From positions 930,001 through 994,000 of the forward strand of contig NZ_CP006269.1 in assembly GCF_000737535.1 (NCBI RefSeq): DNA of 64,000 bases, in the 5' to 3' direction. Under the pieces are notes generated by a model, which saw only the letters and a list, made by a program, of their open reading frames with translations, made no database searches and was not told the DNA's origin. Positions 51,184 to 61,308 of this stretch are shown piece by piece (positions within the stretch are counted from its first letter, which is position 1; every line of letters begins with the position of its first letter). The position numbers and the translations under genes were made by a program. This DNA comes from Synechococcus sp. KORDI-100. GTDB taxonomy: Bacteria; Cyanobacteriota; Cyanobacteriia; PCC-6307; Cyanobiaceae.

Positions 51184-51567
51184 GTGAACCTTCTCGACAC
51201 CATGCGTGCCCTTGCCAGCAAAGGTGAGGTGGTGACACTCAGATCCGGAGATGTTCTGTTTCGCTCCGGGGAGATGGGCGAGTCGATGTACGGAATCCTG
51301 GAGGGAACCATCCGGCTCACCTGGACAGCCAAAGATGGCAAGGAAGGTCATGAGGACATCAAGGCAGGGAATGTCTTTGGAGCAGGAGCCTTGGTGATGG
51401 ACAACCATCAGCGACTCGGGACCGCCACAGCAGCTGAAGACAGCCGCTTGATCGAGATGAATCGCGAAAAATTTTTGTTTGCGATGCAGGAAGCCCCGAT
51501 GTTCGCCGTCGAGCTGCTGGCGTCCGTTGATGAACGGCTACGTGACATCAAATTGGCGTCGAGTTGA
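51184..51567 (+). CDS. Cyclic-nucleotide-binding (CAP effector) domain protein without DNA-binding domain
   Basis: A 127-aa protein from GTG 51184. It matches the cNMP-binding beta-roll (VVTLRSGDVLFRSGEMGESMY, ILEGTIRLT, GNVFGAGALV) but ends before any helix-turn-helix. The cAMP-contact segment is not obvious, so ligand is unclear. It could act as a small sensor or protein partner. It lies 87 bp downstream of transaldolase. Confidence 0.8.
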   Translation: MNLLDTMRALASKGEVVTLRSGDVLFRSGEMGESMYGILEGTIRLTWTAKDGKEGHEDIKAGNVFGAGALVMDNHQRLGTATAAEDSRLIEMNREKFLFAMQEAPMFAVELLASVDERLRDIKLASS

Positions 51568-51629
51568 GCTGACATCTCGTCGGATCGGGATCAACTTGGA
51601 ATAATGCTCGCGGTAGCCAACGTTTCTGG

Positions 51630-52862
51630 TTGATTCGTCCTGTACGAATGGGTCTGCGGCTCGGGCTGTTTCAGCTCAGCCTCGGAAGTCTCAGCGTCTT
51701 GACCCTGGGCCTGCTGAATCGTCTGCTGATCCAGGATTTTGGGATGTCTGCGGCCGTGGTGTCACTGGCGATCGGCATCCAGGAGCTGATGGGTTTTTCA
51801 CGGGCATGGTTCGGGCATCGGTCCGATCGCATGCCGGTTGGGATGCTGCGACGAACGCCTTTTCTGCTCGGCAGTTCCCTGGGGGTGTCTGTGCTCTTCG
51901 GCGCAGCGATCTGGGTGGTGCTTCAGCTCGCTGAATCCAGAGCATTCAATGCTTCGCAGGACACGCTCTGGATGGTCCTGCTGACGCTGATCTTCATCGG
52001 GATTGGAACAGCCGTCTCTGCCGGGGGAACGGCGTTTTCAGCATTGATTGTGGATCTCACCTCAGAACGGGAGCGAACGCGCCTGTTGTCCGTTTTGTGG
52101 TCATTGCGATTGGTGGGGGTGCTGCTCGCAACGGGTTTGGTGAATCGCCTGTTTGGTCAGGCCTGCGAGGCGGGAGCGAGTCGTGCCGATGTGATTCAAG
52201 GCCTGCAACAGCTGATGGTTGCGGCACCTCCAATCCTTCTGGTGCTCGGGGTGCTGGCCGTGATCGGCGTTGAACCACGCCGTCCCGCAACCTCTGATGC
52301 CAACGGCGCATCAACGTTGCAGCTGCCACTGCCACTTCCACTGCCGCAGTTGCTCAGCACGATGTTCGCCGTGCCTCAGGTCAAACGCTTCATGGCCGTG
52401 ATGTGTTTGTTCACCTTCGCCATGTTTCTCAATGACGCTGTCCTCGAACCCTATGGGGCAGCCCTCTTCGGGATGAACATCTGCGCGACAACCGCTCTGA
52501 ATGCCTTGCTCGCCGTTGGCTTCCTGTCGGGTTTGCTGCTGAGCGGTTTTCAGGTGGTTCCAGCAATGGGCATGGTGCGGGGCTGTCAGCTCGGCGCGGT
52601 GATGGCCTCATCAGCCCTTGCCGTGATGCTGATGGCGTCCCCGGAGCAATGGCAGCTCATGTTCCGCAGTGCCATCGCGTTGTTCGGCCTGGCCCTGGGG
52701 ATCTGCATTCACTCCTGTTTGAACCTGATGTTCAACTTCGTGCAGCCAGGCCTGAATGCCGTCCTCATGGGTTTATGGGGAGTGGGTTATGCCTACTCCC
52801 GCGGTTTGGCCACGATCAGCGGCGGCAGTCTGTTGACGCTGTTTCAGACCATGACGCGTTGA
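51630..52862 (+). CDS. PucC/BCH-type MFS membrane protein
   Basis: A 410-aa protein with about 12 membrane segments. The opening LRLGLFQLSLGSLSVLTLGLLN and the loop GFSRAWFGHRSDRMPVGMLRR are typical of the PucC/LhaA family linked to (bacterio)chlorophyll delivery or pigment-protein assembly. Substrate is uncertain. The start is TTG 51630, with ATG 51648 as a good alternative. A 47-aa membrane protein follows 6 bp later. Confidence 0.85.
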   Translation: MIRPVRMGLRLGLFQLSLGSLSVLTLGLLNRLLIQDFGMSAAVVSLAIGIQELMGFSRAWFGHRSDRMPVGMLRRTPFLLGSSLGVSVLFGAAIWVVLQLAESRAFNASQDTLWMVLLTLIFIGIGTAVSAGGTAFSALIVDLTSERERTRLLSVLWSLRLVGVLLATGLVNRLFGQACEAGASRADVIQGLQQLMVAAPPILLVLGVLAVIGVEPRRPATSDANGASTLQLPLPLPLPQLLSTMFAVPQVKRFMAVMCLFTFAMFLNDAVLEPYGAALFGMNICATTALNALLAVGFLSGLLLSGFQVVPAMGMVRGCQLGAVMASSALAVMLMASPEQWQLMFRSAIALFGLALGICIHSCLNLMFNFVQPGLNAVLMGLWGVGYAYSRGLATISGGSLLTLFQTMTR

Positions 52863-52868
52863 GATGCC

Positions 52869-53012
52869 ATGCTGTCCTACGGCGGCGTTTTCATTCTTCG
52901 GATCATTCTGTTTCTGACAGCAGCTCTCCTGCTGAATTGTCTGGATGTCCAGGATTTCCGACGTCGGATGAAGGTCAACTTCAGTGAGGTGATGCAGGCG
53001 ATTTCAGACTGA
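52869..53012 (+). CDS. 47-aa membrane protein, unknown function
   Basis: ATG 52869, only 6 bp after the PucC-like stop, opens a 47-aa frame starting MLSYGGVFILRIILFLTAAL with one helix, then a basic tail (VQDFRRRMKVNF). The tight spacing suggests co-transcription with the transporter. It could be an accessory subunit, by inference. Confidence 0.55.
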   Translation: MLSYGGVFILRIILFLTAALLLNCLDVQDFRRRMKVNFSEVMQAISD

Positions 53013-53051
53013 AGGGATGGGACCGTTCCGCGACGTCGTCATGGTTGCTTC

Positions 53052-53093
53052 GTTCCGGTCAGAACGTTCCGGTCAGAACAATCCGGTCTGAAC
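53052..53093. repeat. Three tandem 14-bp repeats
   Basis: GTTCCGGTCAGAAC occurs at 53052 and 53066, and the related AATCCGGTCTGAAC at 53080, in direct succession. They sit in the gap before the photolyase gene. Confidence 0.85.
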
Positions 53094-53185
53094 GATGGCC
53101 TTGATCATCAGCGTCCACCGGTGTATCGCAACCATCCCTCATCCCGGCGACGGATCCACTAGAAACAACTGCCACGTCGTCGCTG

Positions 53186-54664
53186 ATGACACCCTTTCAG
53201 CTCGTCTGGTACAAGCGGGATCTGCGGGTTGTCGACCACCGGCCCCTGCTGGAGGCCAGTGCACGGGGACCTGTTCTGCCGCTGTACGTGGTGGAGCCCG
53301 CGTTATGGCAGCAGGCCGACGCCTCCGAGCGGCAGTGGCTGTTCTGTCGAGAGTCGCTCTGCGAGCTGCGAGCGGCACTGGCCGAACTGGGTCAGCCCCT
53401 GGTGGTGAGATCGGGTGATGTGGTGGAGGTGTTCGAACGCGCGCGCAGCCAGTTCGGTGTCGCTGCTCTCTGGAGCCACCAGGAAACAGGGAATGGCTGG
53501 ACTTACCAACGTGACAAGCGTGTTGAGGCATGGGCGCAGCAACACGGCATTGCCTGGAGAGACATTCCCCAGTTCGGTGTGATCCGCCGGATGCGTTCGC
53601 GATACGGCTGGGCCAAGCACTGGGAAGCCCAGATGGCGGAGCCTGTCAGTGACGTGCCAACCGGGCTGCATCGTCTTGACGATGTCGATCCCGGCGTCAT
53701 TCCCGAAAAACCGTGCACCTCTCTGGCGGCAGATCCATGCCCCATGCGGCAGCAGGGAGGCCGTTCCGAGGGCCTGCTCGAGCTGAAGCACTTTCTGGAA
53801 CATCGTTCGACGAATTATTCCCGCTCGATCTCCAGTCCAAACACCGCCTTCAGCGGCTGTTCACGTCTCTCGGCCTATCTCACCTGGGGATGCCTGTCGA
53901 TGCGTGAGGTGATCCAGAACAGTCGTCGCTTCAAAAGCCGGGGAGTCAGCAGCTTCGAGTCGCGGTTGCACTGGCACTGCCATTTCATTCAGAAGCTCGA
54001 AAGCGAGCCTGCCATTGAATTCAGTGATTTTCATCCGTTCATGCGAGGCATCCGCGATCTGAATCGCGATCGACTGGAGGCATGGGCACAGGGGTGCACC
54101 GGTGTGCCGTTTGTCGATGCCTGCATGCGGGCCCTGCGCGCCCATGGCTGGATCAACTTCCGAATGCGGGCGATGCTGATGTCCTTCGCCAGCTATCACC
54201 TCTGGTTGCCATGGCGTGACAGTGGTCTCCATCTGGCCAGGCTTTTTGTCGACTATGAGCCGGGCATCCACTGGAGCCAGTGTCAGATGCAGTCGGGAAG
54301 CACGTCGATCAACACGATTCGCATCTACAACCCGATCAAACAGGGAATCGACCACGATGCCGATGGAACATTCATTCGCCGTTGGTGCCCCGAACTGGCA
54401 CATCTGACAGCGGATCAGATCCATGAGCCCTGGCGAGTGATCGACGATCATCCACGGCCGATCGTCGATTGTGCAGAGGCGGCACGGCAGGCGAGAGACC
54501 GGATCTGGGCGATTCGACGTTCAGCGGGATTTGATCGTCACGCCGATGCGATTCAACACAAGCATGGATCACGCAAAGCGGGGCTCAAGCCCACAGCGAC
54601 AAGACGACGTCGACGTCCTCGCTTGGATGACGGTGGCGCGACGCAGCTTGTGTTCGATCTCTAG
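53186..54664 (+). CDS. DNA photolyase/cryptochrome family protein
   Basis: A 492-aa protein. The N-terminal antenna Rossmann domain starts FQLVWYKRDLRVVDH. The FAD-binding region contains SFESRLHWHCHFIQKLE near residue 255 and VPFVDACMRALRAHGWINFRMRAML near 310. The later segment QMQSGSTSINTIRIYNPIKQ differs from the classical CPD photolyase TGTDAAPYFRIFNP, so this is a distinct subclass. Light-driven repair is probable but signalling is possible. The C-terminus is basic (TRRRRRPRL). Its stop shares CTAG with the next gene's stop. Confidence 0.87.
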   Translation: MTPFQLVWYKRDLRVVDHRPLLEASARGPVLPLYVVEPALWQQADASERQWLFCRESLCELRAALAELGQPLVVRSGDVVEVFERARSQFGVAALWSHQETGNGWTYQRDKRVEAWAQQHGIAWRDIPQFGVIRRMRSRYGWAKHWEAQMAEPVSDVPTGLHRLDDVDPGVIPEKPCTSLAADPCPMRQQGGRSEGLLELKHFLEHRSTNYSRSISSPNTAFSGCSRLSAYLTWGCLSMREVIQNSRRFKSRGVSSFESRLHWHCHFIQKLESEPAIEFSDFHPFMRGIRDLNRDRLEAWAQGCTGVPFVDACMRALRAHGWINFRMRAMLMSFASYHLWLPWRDSGLHLARLFVDYEPGIHWSQCQMQSGSTSINTIRIYNPIKQGIDHDADGTFIRRWCPELAHLTADQIHEPWRVIDDHPRPIVDCAEAARQARDRIWAIRRSAGFDRHADAIQHKHGSRKAGLKPTATRRRRRPRLDDGGATQLVFDL

Positions 54665-55806
54665 CCCCGTTGCAGCAGCAGGCGTTTGATCACCCGTTGA
54701 GCAATATCCCCATAGCCCATTTCTCCAGAGAGGATCTGGGCAATCCGTCTTGGAGCTGTCGGTCGTTTGATGCCAAGCTGATAACCAACACCTGGGAAGC
54801 GGTAGAACACCTGGGCGATTCGCCGTCCCCAGGCCATCGACTCCCCCCAGCGTTCGCGCATGGCACTGCTGTAGCTCCTGAGACTGGTCTGCTCCCCGCG
54901 CAGCCATCGGCTCAGATGCACCGCTGCCTCGCAGCCACTCATCAGGGCTGGCCTGAGACCCTCCGCCAGGAACGGGTCGCACAGCGAAGCGGCATCCCCG
55001 ACGACGAGAACACCATCGCCATGAAGACAGTGATGGCCATTCCAGATGCGCAGACGACGATGCTGTCGCTCGCCGGCATCCTCGGCAAAGCCAAGGTCCG
55101 GCAGCAGCTGTCGAAGCACAGCGTTGCTGTCCAGTTCATCGCGGCCGATGAAGCTGCCGACGCCGACATTCACACCACCCGCCAAAGGGAAGGCCCAGGC
55201 GAAGCCCTGGGGCACGAGGCCGAATTCAAAGCGGGCCGAGCCGTCATCCAGTGATCCCTGGCCCTCAAGGCGCACGGAAACGGTGCTGGCATGGTTCACG
55301 CCGCGTGGCCCGATCCCGAGCCGTTGCGGCCATGGCGACCCCGAACCATCGGCAATCACGAGCGCGCGCGCCCGCCATTGACGACCATCCTTCGCCGTGA
55401 CCTGCCAGTCAGCCCCATGACGTTCGACGTGGGTCACATCAACGCCGGTCTGGTGCACGGCACCATGGTTTGTCGCCTCCTCGGCCAACAGCTGATCCAG
55501 TCGCTCCCGTCGCACAATCCAGAACGGAGCATCTCCTGGTAGTTCAGCCACCACCGGGTCCTGCAGGCACCAGCTGAAGTCCACTCTTCGAACCACCTGT
55601 TCGACAGCTGGTTCGAGAGAGAAGGGGAACCAGTGCTGAACCGCTGCGGCCATGCCGCCGCCACAGGGCTTCAGGCTCTTGCCATCGGAACGCTCCAGGA
55701 GACAGACATCGTGATGTGCTGCTGAGAGATGCACAGCAGCAGCACCACCAGCGGCTCCGGATCCAATGACCAGGACGTCGTGGATCGGGTCAGCGTTGTC
55801 GCTCAC
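54661..55806 (-). CDS. Geranylgeranyl-reductase-family FAD protein
   Basis: A 381-aa flavoprotein. The N-terminal FAD motif is [18 protein letters not shown], with CGGGM following near residue 48, and [15 protein letters not shown] near 285, as in ChlP/GGR enzymes. Typical ChlP is larger, so substrate may be another isoprenoid. The gene overlaps frr's stop by 4 nt (54661 end convergent with photolyase; 55803-55806 with frr), which suggests an operon with frr-pyrH. Confidence 0.85.
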   Translation of the reverse strand: MSDNADPIHDVLVIGSGAAGGAAAVHLSAAHHDVCLLERSDGKSLKPCGGGMAAAVQHWFPFSLEPAVEQVVRRVDFSWCLQDPVVAELPGDAPFWIVRRERLDQLLAEEATNHGAVHQTGVDVTHVERHGADWQVTAKDGRQWRARALVIADGSGSPWPQRLGIGPRGVNHASTVSVRLEGQGSLDDGSARFEFGLVPQGFAWAFPLAGGVNVGVGSFIGRDELDSNAVLRQLLPDLGFAEDAGERQHRRLRIWNGHHCLHGDGVLVVGDAASLCDPFLAEGLRPALMSGCEAAVHLSRWLRGEQTSLRSYSSAMRERWGESMAWGRRIAQVFYRFPGVGYQLGIKRPTAPRRIAQILSGEMGYGDIAQRVIKRLLLQRG

Positions 55807-56351
55807 ACCTTGAGGATGTCGGCTTCCTTGTCAGCGAGGTTTTTCTCGAGCTCCGCAATGAATCGATCGAGGATCTTCTGAATCGTGCCCTGCTCGTCGC
55901 GACTTTGATCCTCAGAACACTCCCCCTCCTTTTCAAGCTTTTTCACCTTGTCGATGGCGTCGCGGCGAAGGTTGCGCAGGGCCACTTTCCCCTCCTCCGC
56001 GTATTTGGACGCCAGCTTGCAGAACTCCTTGCGGCGTTCCTCGGTGAGGGGTGGGACATTGATCCTGATGATCTTCCCGTCGTTGTTGGGTGTGAACCCC
56101 AGCTCGCTCATGGCGATCGCCTTTTCGATCGCTGCCAGGGAACTGAGATCAAAGGGTTGGATCTGGATCGTCTGCGAATCCGGGGTGGTCAGGGTCGCCA
56201 GGGACTTCAACGGCGTGTCGGCTCCGTAGTACTCAACGCTGACGCGATCCAACAGCGAGGAATTGGCGCGGCCCGTGCGGATGGTGTTGAAGTTGCGCTG
56301 GGTGGCCTCCACCGACTTGCGCATGCTGGCTTCGAGGTCCTGGGTCGACAT
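55803..56351 (-). CDS. frr: Ribosome recycling factor
   Basis: A 182-aa RRF from ATG 56351 ([16 protein letters not shown]). The conserved [20 protein letters not shown] and the C-terminal [18 protein letters not shown] are visible. It helps split post-termination ribosomes with EF-G. The longer frame to 56480 would extend into the pyrH gene and is rejected. pyrH ends 40 bp upstream. Confidence 0.97.
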   Translation of the reverse strand: MSTQDLEASMRKSVEATQRNFNTIRTGRANSSLLDRVSVEYYGADTPLKSLATLTTPDSQTIQIQPFDLSSLAAIEKAIAMSELGFTPNNDGKIIRINVPPLTEERRKEFCKLASKYAEEGKVALRNLRRDAIDKVKKLEKEGECSEDQSRDEQGTIQKILDRFIAELEKNLADKEADILKV

Positions 56352-56391
56352 GGTTGCAGAGGGAGAAGGAAGGCGTGCGTGCGGTGGGTTG

Positions 56392-57105
56392 TCAGGCGGG
56401 GTCGCCGATGCGGGACCCGATCGGTTCCCCGGCCACGGCTCTGCCGATGTTGCCAGGCTCGAACAGGTTGAAAACAACAATCGGGATGTTGTTGTCCTTG
56501 CAGAGGGCGATGGCGGTGCTGTCCATCACGCCCAGTTCTCCGCTGAGCACATCCTGATAGCTGAGCTGTGCATGCTTCACCGCATCGGGGTGTTTGGCGG
56601 GGTCCTTGTCGTAGACCCCATCCACCTTGGTTGCCTTGAAGACCACATCCGCATTGATCTCGGCAGCCCGCAGGGCTGCTGTTGTGTCTGTGGTGAAGAA
56701 GGGGTTGCCGCAACCGGCCCCGAAAACCACAACACGGCCCTTTTCAAGATGACGGATCGCCTTGCGGCGGATGTAGGGCTCCGCCACTTCCTGCATGGCG
56801 ATGGCGGTCTGCACGCGGGTGGGAACCCCCGCCCTCTCGAGGCCGTCCTGGAGGGTGATCGCATTCATCACCGTGGCCAGCATGCCGACGTAGTCCGCCG
56901 TTGCTCGTTCCATTCCGGCCGCTGATCCTTTCAGACCCCGGAAGATGTTGCCGCCGCCGACCACGATCGCCAGTTCGGTGCCACCGGCCACGACTGCCGC
57001 CACGTCCTCGGCGATCGACTGAACGATGGCGGGGTCAATGCCGTATCCCTGGGACCCCATCAGGGCTTCGCCGCTGAGTTTCAGCAGAACCCGCGTGTAC
57101 GCCAT
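56392..57105 (-). CDS. pyrH: UMP kinase
   Basis: A 237-aa amino-acid-kinase-fold protein from ATG 57105. Visible are [24 protein letters not shown] near residue 50, and the ATP-site [13 protein letters not shown] near 155. It phosphorylates UMP in pyrimidine synthesis. The pyrH-frr order is conserved in bacteria. The 10 residues upstream of ATG 57105 (from 57135) are not needed. Confidence 0.97.
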   Translation of the reverse strand: MAYTRVLLKLSGEALMGSQGYGIDPAIVQSIAEDVAAVVAGGTELAIVVGGGNIFRGLKGSAAGMERATADYVGMLATVMNAITLQDGLERAGVPTRVQTAIAMQEVAEPYIRRKAIRHLEKGRVVVFGAGCGNPFFTTDTTAALRAAEINADVVFKATKVDGVYDKDPAKHPDAVKHAQLSYQDVLSGELGVMDSTAIALCKDNNIPIVVFNLFEPGNIGRAVAGEPIGSRIGDPA

Positions 57106-57188
57106 CAAGTGTCTTGATCCTGCCGACAGTAGCAAGCACTGGTCAATCGAGTCCCGGGCCGCTTGGATGGTCCCAGCGCAACGCTGTC

Positions 57189-57416
57189 ATGCCTGAACTT
57201 GACGTTAGTCACAGTGCCGTCATGGCTCGTCTGACCATGTCAGCTCTGGAGCGTGCCAGTCGTGATCCTTCCTGCTGGCGGGAGCCCACCGTGCATCGGG
57301 CCCTTCTGGTCAGTGGTCTGTCCGTGCTGACGGAATCTATGCGGCGGCTTCAGCACGATCTCGAGACGATGCCTCGAGAGAACATCAGTGGTGATGACAG
57401 CCCATCGGTGGGCTGA
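57189..57416 (+). CDS. Small unknown protein
   Basis: A 75-aa protein from ATG 57189. It is helical with a protein-like pattern (MSALERASRDPSCWREPTVH, then SVLTESMRRLQHDLETM), and it does not contain a membrane helix. It is divergent from pyrH with 83 bp between. No family is recognised. Confidence 0.55.
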   Translation: MPELDVSHSAVMARLTMSALERASRDPSCWREPTVHRALLVSGLSVLTESMRRLQHDLETMPRENISGDDSPSVG

Positions 57417-57550
57417 CTGGCCTTCGAATTGCTTTCGATGGTCAAGGTCTGTTTGTCCAATGCAGACGGCTCTGATCTAAGAGTGAAAGCTCAACGTTTG
57501 AACTGATCATCCGGAACAGACCGTTCAGAACAATCATGTTGTGCAGGGTT

Positions 57551-58216
57551 TCAGAACTCAATCCCCGCCTGTGCTTTCACCCCTTGTTCGCGGAACGGGT
57601 GGTGAATCAGCGTCATCTCCGTCACGAGATCCGCCCTGTTGATCAGCAGCTCGGGTGCTCCACGTCCGGTGAGGGCGACGTGGGTGAGCGAAGGTCGCTC
57701 CTCCAGCCCGGCGATCACCGTGGCCGCCTCGATGTATCCCAGTTTCATAGCCACGTTGATCTCATCGAGCACGACCAGGTGGATGGCGGCATCTCGCAGA
57801 TAGGTCAGCGACGTCTGCCAGGCCTGTTCCACCAACTGCTGATCGCGGGCCCGATCCTGGGTCTCCCAGGTGAACCCTTCGCCAAGGGCATGCCAGTGCA
57901 CCTGGTCGCCGAAGGTTCGCAGAGCTCTGGCTTCACCCGGTTCCCAACCCCCCTTGATAAACTGAACGATGGCGACCCGTTCACCATGGCCAAGGGTGCG
58001 TAGAACCAACCCCAGGGCGGCCGTCGTTTTGCCCTTGCCATGGCCGGTGAAGACCAGCACCAGACCCTTTTCCTTGTTGCGCTCCCCGACCCGTTGCTTC
58101 TGCACCTGCTGCCGACGTTCCATGCGGCGGCGGTAGCCGGCATCATCGGCTTCAGGGGCGAGGTGGCCCCCCATGCCGAGGTCGGTGGCCTGGCGATCAA
58201 GATCGGACTTGCTCAT
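57551..58216 (-). CDS. cobO: Corrinoid adenosyltransferase
   Basis: A 221-aa P-loop protein. The signature is VFTGHGKGKTTAALGLVLR near residue 55, with the conserved HLVVLDEINVAMKLGY near 145. It transfers adenosyl from ATP to corrinoid. The N-terminal ~45 residues form a charged helix (RRMERRQQVQKQRVGERNKEK). The start overlaps the stop of the methyltransferase gene by 4 nt (58213-58216). Confidence 0.95.
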   Translation of the reverse strand: MSKSDLDRQATDLGMGGHLAPEADDAGYRRRMERRQQVQKQRVGERNKEKGLVLVFTGHGKGKTTAALGLVLRTLGHGERVAIVQFIKGGWEPGEARALRTFGDQVHWHALGEGFTWETQDRARDQQLVEQAWQTSLTYLRDAAIHLVVLDEINVAMKLGYIEAATVIAGLEERPSLTHVALTGRGAPELLINRADLVTEMTLIHHPFREQGVKAQAGIEF

Positions 58217-58857
58217 GGGGATTCGGTGCTTGGCCGTTGCGCGGTGATCCTTTGCAGAGCCTGACCAGCCAGGAGCTGCTGATCGATGGACCTGAATCCA
58301 ATCTCCCTGAGCTCGGCGGGAAGGTCGTCTTCCATCATTGAAATGGCTGTATCGGTCTCGAACAGAGCGCAGAAGAGTTGTTGCGGAAGGCTCAGCAGTG
58401 GGCCTGCTGGATGAAGGTCCACGAGCACCAGCCAGCCCTCGGGTTCGAGAAGGCGGAGGCAGCTGCGCAGGAGCTGGACTCGGTCACTGCGCGGAAATTC
58501 GTGCAGCGCCACGCTCAGCTGGATGGCGGCGAACTGGCCGTCCGGCAATGGGGGGTCCTCGGCCAGGCCTTCCACAAGCTGCAGCTGGGGATGGCGCTTC
58601 GCTGCCAGATCGAGGGCGCGAGGAGCGATGTCCAGACCTGTGACCTGGAAGCCCTCCTCCAGCCACGGGGCCGCGGCTTCACCGCTGCCACAACATAGAT
58701 CCAGCACCGGAGCTCCGGCACGGAGTCGATGCTGAACGGCATCCAGGCCGAGCCTGCGAAGTCGGGCCACACCTCCGACGCTCAGGGACGACACGGCCGT
58801 GACCGTGTCGTAGATCCAGCGATGGCGGTAGGCGAGGGGTCGAAGGAATGAACTCAT
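58213..58857 (-). CDS. Class I SAM-dependent methyltransferase
   Basis: A 214-aa protein from ATG 58857. The SAM-binding motif I is VLDLCCGSGEAAAPWLE near residue 58, then VTGLDIAPRALDLA (motif II) and LSVALHEFPRSDRVQLLR. It has the UbiE/COQ5-like shape. Substrate is unknown; position next to cobO is suggestive of corrin or quinone work but weak. Both ends overlap neighbours by 3-4 nt (ATGA-type), so it is translated from a cobO-methyltransferase-recombinase operon. The longer frame to 59199 belongs to the recombinase gene. Confidence 0.85.
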   Translation of the reverse strand: MSSFLRPLAYRHRWIYDTVTAVSSLSVGGVARLRRLGLDAVQHRLRAGAPVLDLCCGSGEAAAPWLEEGFQVTGLDIAPRALDLAAKRHPQLQLVEGLAEDPPLPDGQFAAIQLSVALHEFPRSDRVQLLRSCLRLLEPEGWLVLVDLHPAGPLLSLPQQLFCALFETDTAISMMEDDLPAELREIGFRSIDQQLLAGQALQRITAQRPSTESP

Positions 58858-60026
58858 CAGGCACGTTGTCGAGCCAGGGCTGTGTCCACCGCCTGTTGCT
58901 GATCCCGGCGGGTGATCCAGTGGTGGTAGGTGCGGGTGTGAATGGCGACGGAATGGCCCATCATTCTGGCGGCCACGGTGTCTGGAAGGCCGATGTGAAT
59001 GGTCCGCACCGCCCAGGCGTGCCTCAGGTCGTAGGGGGTGATCGGCAACTTGTAACGGCGAAACTGCTCGCTCACCCGTCGGCCGACCTGCTGCAGCGTG
59101 GTTCGCCTGAGATCGGTGCAGATCGGCGGAAGCCTGTCGGGATGCTTGCCCAGTGAAGGCAGCTCGAAGCGCTCCACCCACTGCGGTTGGAATGGCCAAA
59201 CCTGATGCTCTCCGGTTTTGGTGGTCGGCAGGACGCGAATCACCTGATCTCCACCATCAGTCAGGGCGTTGAGGTCACAGAAGAAGACTTCATGGTTGCG
59301 CAGTCCATAGGTGGCCATCAGTCCATAGGCCAGACGCCAGCCGGGGTTTGGGATGCTGAGAACGGCTTCCAGGATCTGACTGTCACTTGGCAGGCGTCGA
59401 AATCGTGCCCGGTGCAGTCCGTAACCACCGGATTCCCGTCGCCAGTCCTCCGGCAGTTCGATGTCCAGATGCCTCGCCAGAGCTGAGAGTGCTGTGGAAC
59501 ACTGCTGACGACTGCGGCTGCCGTCCGCATAGCTGGCCAAAGTGTCCTGCAGCAGCTGAGCGTGAATGGGCCCGTCGTTCGCCAGAGCCTTGAGCCGACG
59601 CAGGTACGGCAGATAGGCCGCCGTCCAGGTCGTCCGGCTGCCGGAGCTCGATCGGCGGCGTTGGGGATCCGCGAAGAACGCCTCTTGAAATCCCTGGATG
59701 GCGATCTCCGTGGACGCGGTGGTGACCCCTTGGGTCCTGTGCTCCACCCAGTCGGACCACGCAAACCGCTGACGCTCGAGCTGCCGCTGGATGAGCCGCA
59801 GCGTCTGCTCTGCGTCCTGAAGGCCCGTCGCATCAGCCTTGAGACCAAGGCTGATGCGCTGCATGCTGAAGCCCGGCTGCCCATCGCGCCGGGGGAGTGG
59901 ACCGCGCAGGTTCAGGCGTTGGCCGCGTTGCTCGATGCGTAAACGGCATCCTTCGACCTCCAGCCGTGTGTTCAATGACACGAGCTCGTTGCGCAGGTTC
60001 ATACAGCCGTCCTCGCTGACCACCAT
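58857..60026 (-). CDS. Tyrosine recombinase/integrase-family protein
   Basis: A 389-aa protein from ATG 60026; an ATG at 60002 is possible. The C-terminal catalytic part shows Arg I in [13 protein letters not shown] near residue 238, PYDLRHAW near 325 (Arg II; the usual first His of HxxR is Tyr), the MMGHS His, and the candidate nucleophile Tyr in [11 protein letters not shown] near 370. The N-terminal ~170 residues include a helical SAM-like core-binding domain. There is no phage gene next to it. It lies in an operon-like arrangement with the methyltransferase (ATGA overlap), so it looks domesticated. Confidence 0.85.
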   Translation of the reverse strand: MVVSEDGCMNLRNELVSLNTRLEVEGCRLRIEQRGQRLNLRGPLPRRDGQPGFSMQRISLGLKADATGLQDAEQTLRLIQRQLERQRFAWSDWVEHRTQGVTTASTEIAIQGFQEAFFADPQRRRSSSGSRTTWTAAYLPYLRRLKALANDGPIHAQLLQDTLASYADGSRSRQQCSTALSALARHLDIELPEDWRRESGGYGLHRARFRRLPSDSQILEAVLSIPNPGWRLAYGLMATYGLRNHEVFFCDLNALTDGGDQVIRVLPTTKTGEHQVWPFQPQWVERFELPSLGKHPDRLPPICTDLRRTTLQQVGRRVSEQFRRYKLPITPYDLRHAWAVRTIHIGLPDTVAARMMGHSVAIHTRTYHHWITRRDQQQAVDTALARQRA

Positions 60027-60074
60027 GACGTGCACGGGGGTTACGCTCAAGCCCTTGATCAGACTGTTCCCTGC

Positions 60075-61250
60075 ATGGCCCGCGTCGGCGTCCTCTTGCT
60101 CAATTTGGGAGGGCCGGAGCGCATACAGGACGTCGGTCCATTTCTTTACAACCTTTTCGCCGATCCGGAGATCATTCGTCTTCCCATTCCGGCGCTGCAG
60201 AAACCCCTCGCCTGGCTGATTAGCACCCTGCGCAGCAGCAAGTCGCAGGAGGCCTATCGCTCGATCGGAGGCGGTTCACCACTCAGACGGATCACGGAAC
60301 AGCAGGCCCGGGATCTCCAGAGTCTGCTGCGTCAGCGTGGGGTTGATGCCACGAGCTATGTCGCGATGCGTTACTGGCATCCATTCACGGAATCCGCGGT
60401 TGGCGATATCAAGGCGGACGGAATTGACGAAGTCGTCGTTCTGCCTCTGTATCCCCACTTCTCGATCAGCACCAGTGGATCGAGCTTTCGCGAGCTGCAG
60501 CGTTTGCGTCAGTCGGATTCCGCCTTTGAGAAACTGCCGATCCGTTGCATCCGGAGCTGGTTTGATCACCCCGGTTATGTGGGGGCGATGGCCCAGCTCA
60601 TCGCTGAGGAGGTCCGCGGCAGTGACGGTCCGGAGCAGGCGCACATCTTCTTCAGTGCCCATGGTGTTCCCAAAAGCTATGTGGAGGAAGCCGGAGATCC
60701 TTACCAGAAAGAGATCGAGTCCTGCACCGCGCTGATCATGAATCAGCTCGAAAAACTGCTTGGGCACAGCAATCCACACACCCTGGCCTACCAGAGTCGG
60801 GTTGGCCCTGTGGAGTGGCTCAAGCCCTACACCGAGGAAGCACTCGAGGAACTTGGTGAGGCCAAAACCCGGGATCTCGTGGTGGTGCCGATCAGTTTCG
60901 TGAGTGAGCACATCGAAACCCTTGAAGAAATTGACATCGAATACCGAGAGCTCGCCACGGAGGCGGGTGTTGTGAATTTCCGACGCGTTCGTGCCCTCGA
61001 TACCTACCCGCCCTTCATCGAAGGCCTCGCGGATCTCGTCACCACAAGCCTGGAAGGTCCGGAGGTGACCCTGGATGCAGCGGCCGAGCTACCCACCAAG
61101 GTCAAGCTCTATCCCCAGGAGAAATGGGAATGGGGATGGAACAACAGTTCTGAGGTGTGGAACGGCCGGCTCGCCATGTTGGGATTCTCAGCCTTCCTGC
61201 TTGAGCTGATCAGTGGACAAGGCCCCTTGCATGCACTGGGTCTTCTCTGA
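60075..61250 (+). CDS. hemH: Ferrochelatase with C-terminal chlorophyll-binding-type domain
   Basis: A 391-aa protein from ATG 60075 ([20 protein letters not shown]). The ferrochelatase core includes [18 protein letters not shown] near residue 196 (active-site His) and [16 protein letters not shown] near 275. The last ~40 residues ([23 protein letters not shown]) form a HLIP/CAB-type helix seen in cyanobacterial ferrochelatase. It inserts ferrous iron into protoporphyrin to give haem. It is divergent from the recombinase gene, with 48 bp between. Confidence 0.97.
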   Translation: MARVGVLLLNLGGPERIQDVGPFLYNLFADPEIIRLPIPALQKPLAWLISTLRSSKSQEAYRSIGGGSPLRRITEQQARDLQSLLRQRGVDATSYVAMRYWHPFTESAVGDIKADGIDEVVVLPLYPHFSISTSGSSFRELQRLRQSDSAFEKLPIRCIRSWFDHPGYVGAMAQLIAEEVRGSDGPEQAHIFFSAHGVPKSYVEEAGDPYQKEIESCTALIMNQLEKLLGHSNPHTLAYQSRVGPVEWLKPYTEEALEELGEAKTRDLVVVPISFVSEHIETLEEIDIEYRELATEAGVVNFRRVRALDTYPPFIEGLADLVTTSLEGPEVTLDAAAELPTKVKLYPQEKWEWGWNNSSEVWNGRLAMLGFSAFLLELISGQGPLHALGLL

Positions 61251-61308
61251 AGAGCTGGCTCCTCCTCCATCAGCCCCTAACCTGAGGGATCCATCCCCCA
61301 GGTGAGCT

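Noticed and set aside
53095-53418. 107-aa plus-strand frame before and inside the photolyase gene
   Set aside because: It shadows the photolyase in another frame and has no recognisable domain.
58858-59199. N-terminal extension of the methyltransferase up to 59199
   Set aside because: This part reads the recombinase gene in another frame; the ATG at 58857 gives a normal-size enzyme and an ATGA overlap.
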